Source of the DNA: Cryptomeria japonica
Taxonomy: Eukaryota > Streptophyta > Pinopsida > Cupressales > Cupressaceae
Direction: 5' to 3'
NCBI RefSeq assembly: GCF_030272615.1
Contig: NC_081410.1
Location: 505,838,442 to 505,902,441, forward strand
Length of the DNA stretch: 64,000 nt
Made by a program: the position numbers and the translations under genes. This document shows, in pieces, positions 1-9,694 of this stretch; the stretch's first letter is position 1; each line of letters opens with the position of its first letter. The notes beneath the pieces were generated by a model. It worked only from the letters and a program-made list of their open reading frames with translations. It ran no database searches and was not told where the DNA came from.

Positions 1-240
1 CAGATGAAGCTTATGCAAGGGATACAATCGGTTAGGGTCCACCTGACCTTGAGACATTATTACCTGAACTACCTCTATAGTTATCTCTAGGTCAAATTGT
101 AACTATAGTTTCAATAGGTCTGGTATAGAATATTTGGAAGGTCCAGAAGATTCTCCACTAGGCATTACGTTCTTTTCTTCCTGTGTCTTCTTATCCTTTA
201 CTTGAGCCTTCTCCAAAATCTTCTCTGTAGATATCTCCAC
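1..240 (-). pseudogene. Element A ORF2, C-terminal fragment
   Basis: The minus strand reads as a hydrophilic protein segment with one internal stop, continuing the ORF2 reading after the TRIM insertion. It starts at the TRIM target duplication (236-240) and runs off the window. Function unknown. Equivalent positions in B and G are the charged and helical C-terminal part of ORF2. Confidence 0.55.
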
Positions 241-399
241 TGTTGCAAGGTGTGCGCCCTTAGTCTCCTTGTGTTGTGCAACATTGCACTCGGGTATGTG
301 ACATGGCTTAACCGCCTCCTGTGAATTCTATAAGTCCAGTGGTTGTATCGAGCATTAACAGGTCAATATTTTGGTGCAACGCCAACCACACTTGTAACA
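241..399 (+). repeat. TRIM 5' LTR
   Basis: 159 bp, TG...CA ends. It differs from the 455-613 copy by scattered substitutions only, mostly transitions. Confidence 0.9.
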
Positions 400-454
400 A
401 GTTGTATCCAAGCTTGGTCATAGGTTCAAACCCCTCGCTTGCGCTGGGGGGGAT

Positions 455-613
455 TGTTGCAAGGTGTGTGCCCTTGGTCTTCTTGTGTTGTGCAGCACTG
501 CACTCGGGTTTGTGACATGGCTTAACTGCCTCCTATGGATTCTATAAGTCTAGTGGTTGTATCAAGCATTAACAGATCGATCTTTTGGTGCAACAACAAC
601 CACACTTGTAACA
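455..613 (+). repeat. TRIM 3' LTR
   Basis: 159 bp. It follows a G-rich polypurine tract and is followed by the target duplication TCCAC. Confidence 0.9.
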
Positions 614-618
614 TCCAC

Positions 619-2314
619 GTCCTTGTATGTCTCCATTTAATTGTTTGGACTAGTTTTTGAACCTATATCACCATCTCTTTGCTCATCTATCTTCTTCTCT
701 GAACTGTCTTCAATATTACCAACACTGAGAGCACCTATTCCAATATCCATTAGACCAATATTGGTATTTGTCTTCTCCATAAAAGAAGACATAAGTTTAT
801 TTAGTCCTTTTGCAACATCTTCTACTACCTCTTTTGTATGTTTGATTAGTCTTTGATAGTCATTTGGATCCTCACCCATGATGATGTTAATTCTCTCTTT
901 TGTTTTGAACCTTGTGTTAAGAGTTTGGATAATATTTTCCCTATGGTCCTGAGATAAGGGATTACATACCATATCTAATGAACATGTTTCAGTATTAGTC
1001 TTCTCTATAGAAGAAGAAACAATTTTTTTTTGGTATTTTGGAACATCTGCTACTACCTCTTTTGTTTGTCTTATTAGTCTTTGATAATCATTTGGATCCT
1101 CATCCATGATAATGTTAGCTCTCTCTTTTGTTTTGAACCTTGTGTTGAGAGTTTGGATAATCTTTTCCCTATGGTCCCAAGACAAGGGACTAAATACCAT
1201 ATCTAATGCATGTGTTTGGATGTTGGACTCTTTCATCACTGCATCCTTTCTTCTTTGGTTCAAGGCCTCCAACAACTCCACAAGTAGTTTATTATCAATA
1301 TCATTAACATGCTTATTGAAAGTGATTACCAAATGATGGCCTTCTCTATGGTTGCCTTGTTTGTTGAAGGGGAATCCTTATACAATACTATAGTCATCTT
1401 TAAATAATCGTGATAATAGATAGCATTAACCAAGCTATTAAGATCAACAGGTTGATAATCAATATCAACCAGAGGAGTATATGGCTTCTTCTTTTCCTTT
1501 TCCTTTTCCTTTTCCTTCTTCTCTTTTTCCATTTTCTTTTCTTTCTTCTTTTCTAGTTCCTTCTCCTACTTATTAGGGGTTTCTACCAAAGAGACCTTTG
1601 TTCTCATTTTCTGTGTAAGAGGGATATTATCTTCCTCATCATCATCCTCCTCCTCTTCATCTCTTGTCCTTTTGGACCTCTTCCTTATCACAAACTTCTT
1701 CTTTTATCTCTCTTCCTTAGTGTTGTTGTTGCCCACTTCCTCAATAATTATCTCTGGACAAGATTTTTCTCTTGTGGCCTTATGTTTTGGTCTTTGTCCC
1801 TTCTTCTCATATGATGTAGCTCTCATAAGGGTTCCAAATGAACTAAGCTTCACTAGAGGGGAGGCAGATATAGAACTTGATCTCCTTCAACCTTGTTAAC
1901 TAAAAGCCTTAGACATTGGGGGAAGGTTAATCTTCTTATACAAGTTCTCCATTCTCTTAGAATGACTATATCAAACTTCTTTTGAATCATTCTATTTAAG
2001 AATTTAGTTCTTCTCAACATACTCCTACAATATCTCATATGATAAATCCCTTGGCTCTATAGCTTCTATGTAACAATGGACCTTGCTGACCAAAAAAGTG
2101 ATTTCATTTTTATACTTCTAGACCAATCTAATAGGGATTATCTCTCTCTTAAATATTTCCTAAAAATTCTTAATTGAAACTTTTGATATCAGTACTGCCA
2201 TAGAGGTGAAGTTGTTCAAGACTTTACTCCTAACTCCCAAAAGCTCATTCATGAACATAAATGCTAAAAATATTATCAATAACCCATACATAAATGGATA
2301 TTTGGTGTTCTTCA
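619..2314 (-). pseudogene. Element A ORF2, middle part
   Basis: Minus-strand coding remains in the order expected from B and G. A hydrophobic segment (about 2,290-2,160) aligns with the FGSLIVYSALYFLNEIP segment of B. Next comes an EAIEPR segment (about 2,060), then an acidic then Lys/Glu-rich stretch (about 1,660-1,500, with runs of KEKEK) that resembles a nuclear-localisation-type basic tract. A DLNSLVNAIYYHDYLK segment (about 1,440-1,390) matches the TLKQIIDEILKYGNLK segment of B. Last is a 231-residue open stretch (1,332-637) with an internal duplication. Stops and frameshifts show it is dead. Function unknown. Confidence 0.7.
795..1230 (-). repeat. Tandem duplication inside ORF2 of element A (period 228 bp)
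   Basis: Two copies of about 200 bp lie head to tail, for example TTTTGAACCTTGTGTT at 903 and again at 1,131. The period of 228 bp is a multiple of three, so about 76 residues were duplicated in frame. Both protein copies keep the motif IIQTLNTRFKTKER. B and G do not show the duplication, so it is specific to this copy or its lineage. Confidence 0.85.
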
Positions 2315-3458
2315 TGTTGGCAAGAGAAATTGTTCCAGTGAAGATTGATGCATGAGAGATAATTAGGGGTTGTAATTGATGGCAACTCAATTTGGAAATC
2401 ATATCTGGTGTCCATAGATTTGGTTTACAGAAAGTCATTTTTTTCATAAGGCATAAGTCTAGAAGGTGGAACACAGTAACTGGTGGAATGTGCATATCTT
2501 GATTTTGATTGGACAATTTTGGTTGTGGTGATTAAGGAAGCTGATTCTAGGCTCGAGGTATATTATTTAATGATCTTGATATTCAGTGTTGATTCATGAG
2601 CAAGTTTAGAAGTCTAGTATCCGGTGATTCAGCTAGAGCAAAGCTATTTTGGTGTAACGTGTGTTGCAGATTTGTTGGGTTGATTTTGGTGATTAGTTTC
2701 ATGTTTGAGGTGTTTGCGCTAACTTATGAGAAGCTTATTATCATCTTGTTTTGGTATGCATTTGGATTTATGGATGGATTGAGCCAACTTGGTGATACAC
2801 GTTTCATGTTGCGTGTTATGCGGTTTTTGGAAGCCGACATGGTTAATGATTCTTTTTGTTGGTGTGGATATATAAGATCGATTTAGTTTAACATTTTGAA
2901 ATATATTATAAGCGAGGGAAGTATGTATGAGATAATTTGTGAGGTTAGGTGAATGTGATTGAAGGTTTGGTGCTCCAGTGTTTGATAGAGCAGGAAAATA
3001 GGACAGAGAGACAAATCAGTTGTAGAAGTAAATTTGAGCCTAACCGGAATTACATTTTGGCATATTTAGATGCTATACTTCAGTTCATTCATCATTGTAA
3101 TAATTTGTAATAGCCTAGAAAGCAGTGAGCCTTCCTCCGGGTTGTAGCCCCTTTGTAATTGAGTAGTGAGCTCTAGGAAGTGTTCTTGAATGCAAGTGCA
3201 TTCCTCTTTTGTAATATTATCATACTTTTGGCCATAGTATAATTATACTGTGGGTTCAAATCCCACTGTGGTTTTTCTCTTTCCGGTTTTCCACGTAAAA
3301 ATCTTGGTGTTATGGTTGTGTGGTTATTTACTTTATGTTTCTGCATTTTTCTTTCATTCATATGCATTCAGTTGTTTAAGGATCAAAATAATAAGTTTGT
3401 AAATTGTAAAACACTAATTCACCCCCCCCCCCGCTCTCAGTGTTCATTGATTCCAACA
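2315..3458 (+). repeat. Element B 5' LTR
   Basis: 1,144 bp, TGTTGG...CCAACA. It carries a TATATAAG box (2,869-2,876), the conserved GTGGTTTTTC..GGTTTTCCAC segment (about 3,269-3,293) and the C-rich tail (3,420-3,432) typical of these LTR ends. Confidence 0.92.
2869..2876 (+). promoter_or_regulatory. TATA box of element B 5' LTR
   Basis: TATATAAG, kept at the same place in the 3' LTR (9,108-9,115). Likely the Pol II promoter that drives the element transcript. Confidence 0.6.
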
Positions 3459-3459
3459 A

Positions 3460-3472
3460 TTGGTATCAGAGC
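3460..3472 (+). promoter_or_regulatory. Primer binding site (initiator Met tRNA)
   Basis: TTGGTATCAGAGC, one base after the LTR end. It is the complement of the 3' end of initiator Met tRNA, the standard primer of plant copia elements. Confidence 0.9.
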
Positions 3473-3499
3473 TTAGCTCCTTAGAAGAATCCTAATAGA

Positions 3500-4530
3500 T
3501 TGAGGAAGATCCAGAAGATTGAATCAGTGGACTCTGGTTTGCAGAGACAACTTAGTGTGGCACTTGAAGATCTTGATGCAACAAGAAAAGAAGTAAGTTC
3601 TCTGAAAAGAAATCTCAATGCAATTGAAGACTTCATTGAGACATTGAAATATCAAGTGAGTAATTATAGAGAAAAGAGAAAGGATTTGATGGACACAATC
3701 CAGGAGAAAGAAGAACAAAGCATTGACAATCAATCCCTACAAGATAAGACAGATGAATGTGAGAAGCTGGCTAGAGAGAATGTCTTGAAGAACGAAATGA
3801 AATCCATTATAATGAAGCTAACAAAGGAGATTGATGATCGGAAGAAGAATCAATACTCTCTGGCTCAGTCATTGAAGGACAAATCTAATGAATGTTGCAG
3901 ATTGACATATGAGAATGATCAGTTGAAACTTGATTTGGTGCAATGCAAGATGGTGGACAAGAACTTGAAAGGCATATCATAATTCTGAGAGATGAGCTCT
4001 CTACTGCTAATGAGTACAAATAAAAATTCAAAGCCAGTTCAGCCCAGTTAGATGAGATGCTGGAAAGTCAGAGACATGGGAAAGACATGTGAGCACTTGT
4101 ATTTGACAAGGGAGAATCCTCTAGTTTTGGACAAAGCAATCATCAACAGAAGAACATGAAACCTATGGTAAGACAACCTAATAACTACAAATTCAATGGT
4201 AAATACTTTGTTTGTGGAAAATTTGGTAATATGGAAAGTCAATGTAGAAATAGGATGAACAATGGGATGATGAATAATGTGATGAATAATGGTCCGACCT
4301 TTACCAATCAATGTTTCACATGCAACAACTTTGGTCATAAGTCAAATATGTGCAAAATGGTGAACAATTTTTTGAATAAGAGATGTTATACCTGTGGAAT
4401 GTTTGGACACATTTCTAACCAATGCAGGATGAGATCAAATTAGATGAATTTTAGGCCTATGAGAAATGCTGATTGTTATGCATGCAACAAATCTGGTCAT
4501 ATTGCAAAATATTGTAGAAGTAAAATGTAA
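3500..4530 (+). pseudogene. Element B gag-like: coiled coil plus four CCHC knuckles, no capsid domain seen
   Basis: The first 160 residues (3,500-3,979) are a Lys/Glu-rich heptad-type coiled coil that begins almost at the primer site. The UBN2-type capsid region seen in C and D is absent. After a frameshift and linker come four C-x2-C-x4-H-x4-C knuckles. One is degenerate (about 4,207-4,250, His changed to Asn) and three are good (4,312-4,353; 4,384-4,425; 4,474-4,515). A stop (4,441-4,443) separates the third from the fourth. Such knuckles bind nucleic acid in retroelement Gag. Whether this protein can build a particle by itself is doubtful. Confidence 0.8.
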
Positions 4531-5113
4531 GAAATAATGCTCTGGTAAACAAGAACATATCAGATGAAAAGGGAAAAGCTAAAGTGGAAGAGATCAAAGA
4601 TCAACATAAGAAGATGTGGGTTAAGAAGGAAGATTCAAATGTTCAAAATGGCTCCACACCTGATTCTGGTGTTGGAACCTCATCTGATAACTAAGGCACT
4701 TTGGCCTTAGGGGGAATTTTATCATGGAGATCCTAAAAACCCCCCTTTCAAAGACCTATAACCAGTCGAGGATGGTTGCAGATGATAGAGATTAGCTGTG
4801 TAATTGATATCCAAAATATTTCATGCCTATCTAAGTATCCGGTGATGAATTCTTAAAGATGCAAGGTATCCAGAATCTTTTAGGTTTGTGCATTTATTAC
4901 AACTTAAAGTTAGGTTTTTAAAAGATAAAAAGGAATTTCAATAATTTATTCTTCACATTGCGAACAAAGAGTAAGTGTAGCAGAGTAAGGTGAACGATAT
5001 TGAGCAATCATAATCAAGCTTGAAGAGATCAGTCAAAGATTCCTTTTATCTAGTTGAAGATTAAAAAGTTATTTATCCATTTACGAGCTATCTTTTCAAA
5101 CCCTAATTTCAAA

Positions 5114-8100
5114 ATGGCATTTGCATATGGTGTTGTGACTCCCTTGGTAGTTGATACTACTGAGAGAGAAAGACCTGTGTTCAAAAGACATCCATTCAAA
5201 TTTATTGAAGATAATCTAGAAGGTGCTTTTTCCTCTATCCCATACGGTGTGCTACATAACGAATATATTACTTGGCATACATCCACTATAACATCAAAGA
5301 GCTTGGAAATGTGGATATTTTGTCACTGTATACCAAGCATATGATGGATGAAATGGGAACTTTGAAGCCAGAATTTGAGTCATTGCAGGACAAGGGTTTT
5401 ATCCAATTTCTGATGTTTGATGAACCCGAATGGGTCTGATATATCCTTAGCCAAATTCACAATGAGTTTGTATGGCTGGACCGACCTCATAAGGAAAAAT
5501 CAGAACACAACAGTAACAAAGGTTATCAGATCCCAGCATGATAGTCGGTCAATGACAATCAGCGATATCATAGAGCATGATGTAATATTTTCTTCAATGG
5601 TGATTGGATATAAGGTGTATCAATGCAGTAGGTAGAACTCAATATCTAGTACTGCTATATTTACATCCTATGAGATGCTTAAGGTGGAAAAAAGGTATGA
5701 TCTATGTGCAGTACTTCTCAGTGAGCTACTAATCAATCTAAAGAAGATAAAACAAGATAAGAAACATGTTTTCAAATTTGGTTCCCTGATTGTTTATTCG
5801 GCACTATATTTCTTGAATGAGATCCCCAGAATTGGAAAGGTTCAATGGGCATATGATAAATTGGTGGTGGTCAAAATCAAGGAAGGATTGTAGGGTTTAG
5901 GTGATACTGTAGCACATAAATCTACTTGGTGGGGCTACTTTAAATCCTTTCAAGCTACGATGCAAAGAAGGGAGAGGATTCCAAAAGATATAGTTGAAAA
6001 ATATGAGAAAATAATTTGCTTTATGGTTGATAAGGACCAATGTCATATGGAAGCAATTGAGCCTAGGATTGTTTGGATCATGCCCATGGGGTATGAGGTG
6101 GATGAAAATATAGTTGATGCATATGCTCAACACCTGTTGAGTCAGTCGGTAGATGATGAGGAGGAAAGGTTTGGTACCTACAAGGAAAAGATATTGATTT
6201 TCACAAGAAATTCACTGGACTGACAAGGAAGAGGAAAGTAAGAAAGGAAGTTGAGGAGCTAGCAGAGCAAATGGGTATATCCAAGGAGGTTGTGCAAAGG
6301 GCTAGAGAGAAAAACATACTGAAGGAGGAAGACATGGTGAAGCCCAAGACTAAACTGTTCTCCACTCCTCCCAAGAAGGCCAAGTCAAGACAAAGTAAGT
6401 CTGTACCTACCTCTGGTATGTAGAAGCTTGTTCCTCTACCCAAGTCACAAACAACATCAATTGGTGGAGAAAAGAAGAGAAAGAAAGAGAAACCAAATCA
6501 GATGAAGTGGTCAGAGAAGTAAAGAAGATAACCACTTATGCTAGAGTGGTAAGGAAGCCTCAAACCGGTGGTGCCCAACCAACCAAGAAGCCAAGGGTTG
6601 AACCCGAGTCATCCAAAAAAACTAGAGCAAGGAAGAAGAAGAAGTCATAATTGGATGAAGCTCTCAAATCTGGAAAAGTACAAGGTACATATGAAGTTGT
6701 GCCCCCAATGACCCTGAAACAAATAATTGATGAAATTCTTAAGTATGGAAATTTGAAGAATGTGCCTGTGTACTATGAAAATTTTGATGATAAATATAAG
6801 AGATAAATTGAAGAAATAATTGTTCAATACATGGATATTTATAATAAGGCATTAATAGAACTACCATCCATGATGCCTAAGAGCGTATATGACATTCTCG
6901 ATGCAAGGAGGCATACAACTAGTTTAGAGGATGAAAGAATAAAAGAGTATGTATTAGTAAATCTATCCTTTGTCATCTCTAAAGATGAAGTTACTAGATT
7001 ATTAAAGCTTGCAAAGGAAATATTCTGAAGTAAGAAGAGAGTTAATAAGCTTATGCTCAGAAAAATAGATGAAGTCGCTAAGGAAACAAAGACAATGTTG
7101 AGACAATTTTTGATAGATCACAAGATTGATGTGAACCCGACACATGATGACACTCATTCGAGAGAGAAATATCATGACACATCTATTCTAGAAATACATG
7201 AAGTTGTTCCTAATAAGAAAAAATATCAATCATCTGAGAAAGCTATTCCAGAAGAACAACCCAGGGTACACATCACAGTTGACGATCTTGTTGATAACGT
7301 TGATGACTCCAGTGAATCTGTACAAAATGATCCGATGACTGAAGAAGTTGTTTCAGAGAAGAAAGATGATGCAGATAAGGATAAGGATGATGGTGAGAAA
7401 GGTGAAAATGATGAGGGTGCAGAGGTTGCAAAAGAGGAGAAAGGAGAGGAAAAGGGAGATAAGGCTTCAGTAACAGTGGAAAGAGACACTATTGTTGATA
7501 AAGGGAAACAAATTGTTACTAATTCAGATGACTTTGGTTAAGGACCTATGGATCCAAGTTCATTATCTTCGATACAAGCATTAAAGTTGGAAACTCTCAC
7601 ACAAGCCAAAGCCAGTGAGGACTTACTTAAGTCTCACTCTGTAGATAAAGAACTAATAGCATTGGTAGGAGATGTCTTGGAGAAAATTATGCCATCTTTC
7701 AAATCAGAGTCATCTAATCCCTCTGGTAAGCTTAAGAGTTTGTTGAATGTTGTAGGTTCTCATTTTGAATCTTTGGAGAAGGCAACAAATATTAAAGTTT
7801 TAAATCAATTTAATGCTATGATATTGAAAACATTTTTGAAGATGATTGACAATGATAGGGTGACCTTAGTTACTGCTCTGAAGAGTATTTAAGATGCACT
7901 AGATGAAGGTGGTCAGATATACAAGTCCTGTCTAATTTTGCCAAAGTTCACTATAGACATTGACAAGAAAATTAGAGAATGTGAAGGCCAACTAGCTAGT
8001 ATATCACAGTCATATGAACCCCAACCATTTCTGGCTAGCAATTTTGAACCACAAGTTTTGAGCATATTAGATAAGATTAAGAGTTTAAATAAGGAAAAGG

Positions 8101-8262
8101 AAAGATTTTTTAGTAGAGTAGCTGAAGTAAGGAGTCTTATCACTCCCTGGATAGATTCTTTGATGAGAAGTATGCCATGGATGCTAAGGATGCTTTGGAT
8201 TCCAATATTTCGAAAGATAAAAGAGGAGCAGAGACACTTGCTTATCTTTTTAGTGGGATGAT
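5114..8262 (+). pseudogene. Element B ORF2: conserved protein of unknown function
   Basis: About 1,050 codons with stops and frameshifts, collinear with ORF2 of G. ATG 5,114 is the likely start. Blocks in order: a globular N-terminal part (5,114-6,220) with GAFSSIP (about 5,222), RERIPKDIVEKYEK (about 5,970) and GYEVDENIVDAYA (about 6,090); a basic Lys-rich stretch (6,220-6,640); a TLKQIIDEILKYGNLK segment (about 6,712); an open 162-residue stretch (7,053-7,538) that turns strongly acidic (EKKDDADKDKDDGEK); a 114-residue helical part (7,548-7,889); and a final helical segment to 8,261. No protease, integrase, RT or RNase H motif is present. I do not recognise the family. Conservation in three elements suggests it served transposition or was captured once and kept. 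Confidence 0.8.
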
Positions 8263-8409
8263 AAGCATTTTGGAGAGTTTGAAGAAAGCATGGGATAAAC
8301 ATTTGTTGTCCCTTAGGACAATTTTTGCAGACATATTAAAAATTTTGTGAGTAACTGTACATATCCTTGTTTATAAGTTTTGGTGGATTCCTATCTTTGG
8401 AATTGTTGT

Positions 8410-8556
8410 CAAAGGGGGAGAGGGAAGAGTGAAAAATGGTGCTAATTCTTAGGGGGAGCTTGTTTATTCTTGGTGAGTTTGAAATTTTGAAGTTTTACAG
8501 TCTTGAGTGTACAATTTATTTTTCGCAGTGTTTCCATCAATGCCAAAGGGGGAGAT
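8410..8556 (+). promoter_or_regulatory. Cluster of polypurine tracts before the 3' LTR
   Basis: CAAAGGGGGAGAGG (8,410), TTAGGGGGAGC (8,449) and CCAAAGGGGGAGA (8,542) repeat within 150 bp; the last abuts the 3' LTR. The final one should prime plus-strand DNA. Multiple copies of this tract are a known Sirevirus hallmark. Confidence 0.8.
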
Positions 8557-9689
8557 TGTTGGCAAGAGACATTGTTCCGGTGAATATTGATGCATGAGAG
8601 ATGCTTAGGGGTTGTCATTGATGACAAATTAGTTTAGAAATCACATCCGATGTACATAGATTTGGTTTACCGGAAGTTATTTTGTTCAAAAGGCATAAGT
8701 CTGGAAGGTGAAATACAGTGACCGGTGGAATGTGCATATCTTGATTTTGATTGGACAAGTTTGGTTGTGGTGATTAAGGCAATTAATTCTAGGCTCTAGG
8801 AAGATTATTTCATGATCCTAATATCCAGTGTTTATTTGTGAGAAAGTTTAGAATTTTGGTATCTGATAATTCAGTTAGAGCAGAGCTATTTTGGTGTAAT
8901 GTGTGTTGTAGATTTGTTGGATTGATTTCGATGATTAGTTTTGTGTTGGTGTTTGGGCCGACTTATGGGAAGCTTATTATCATCTTGTTTTGGTACGCAT
9001 TTGGATTTGTGGATGGATTGAGAAAACTTGGTGATATAGGTTTCATGTTGTGTGTTATCCGATTTTTGGAAGCCAACATGGTTAATGATTCTTTTTGTTG
9101 GCGTGGATATATAAGATCGATTTAGTTGAACATTTTGAGATATATTATGAGCGAGGGAAGTATGTATGAGTGAATTTTTGAATTTAGGTGAATGTGATTG
9201 AAGGTTTGGTGCTCTGGTGTTTGACAAAGTAGGAAAACAAGGAAGAGAGATAGATCAGCTGCAAAAGTAAATATGAGCCTAATCGGAACTGCATTTTGGC
9301 ATATTTAGATGTTATACTTCAGTTCATTCATCATTATAGTCATTTGTAATAGCCTATAAGGCAATGAGCCTTCCTTTCAATTGTAGCCCCTTTGTAATTG
9401 AGCAGTGATATGTAGTTAGTGTGCTTAAATGCAATTACATTCCCCTTTTGTAATATTATCATACTTCTGGCCATAGTATAATAATATTATGGGTTCAAAT
9501 CCCACCATGGTTTTTCCCTTTCTAGGTTTCCACGTAAAAATATCAGTGTTATGGTTGTGTGGTTGTTTAATTTGTGTTTCTGCATTTTGCTTTCATTCAT
9601 ATTCATCTAGTAGTTTAAGGACCAGCATAATAAGTTTGCAAATGGTAAAACACTAATTCACCCCTGCTCAGTGTTCATTGATTCCAACA
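8557..9689 (+). repeat. Element B 3' LTR
   Basis: 1,133 bp. Direct repeat of 2,315-3,458 with many scattered substitutions and small indels, so the insertion is not recent. Confidence 0.92.
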
Positions 9690-9694
9690 CTTCA

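Larger units (their letters stand above)
241..613 (+). mobile_element. TRIM (miniature LTR retrotransposon), complete
   Basis: Two near-identical 159-bp direct repeats (241-399 and 455-613) start TGTTGCAAGG and end CTTGTAACA. They flank only 55 bp. The unit is bounded by an exact 5-bp duplication TCCAC (236-240 and 614-618). Just inside the left repeat is a degenerate Met-tRNA primer site (TTGTATCCAAGC, about 401-413). Just inside the right repeat is a purine tract (GCTGGGGGGGAT, about 443-454). This fits a terminal-repeat retrotransposon in miniature: no coding capacity, mobilised in trans. The core also carries GGTTCAAACCC (424-434), close to a Pol III B box, which may be chance. Inserted in ORF2 of element A. 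Confidence 0.9.
2315..9689 (+). mobile_element. Element B: complete pol-less LTR element carrying ORF2
   Basis: LTRs at 2,315-3,458 and 8,557-9,689 start TGTTGGCAAGAGA and end TTCCAACA. An exact duplication CTTCA lies at 2,310-2,314 and 9,690-9,694. The interior has a perfect Met-tRNA primer site, a coiled-coil/CCHC region, the long ORF2 and a cluster of polypurine tracts. No protease, integrase or reverse transcriptase can be read in any frame of the 5.1-kb interior, so it is non-autonomous. The architecture is the same as A and G. It is inserted into ORF2 of A on the opposite strand. Confidence 0.92.

Noticed and set aside
2596-2886. A 96-residue ORF in the B LTR (and its copy at 8,838-9,125)
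   Set aside because: It lies wholly in the LTR upstream of and across the TATA box. The two copies exist because the LTRs are duplicated; there is no sign of protein-level conservation.
3420-3435. C-rich run as a special regulatory element or quadruplex
   Set aside because: The same C-rich run sits near the end of nearly every LTR of this group; it is part of the LTR tail.
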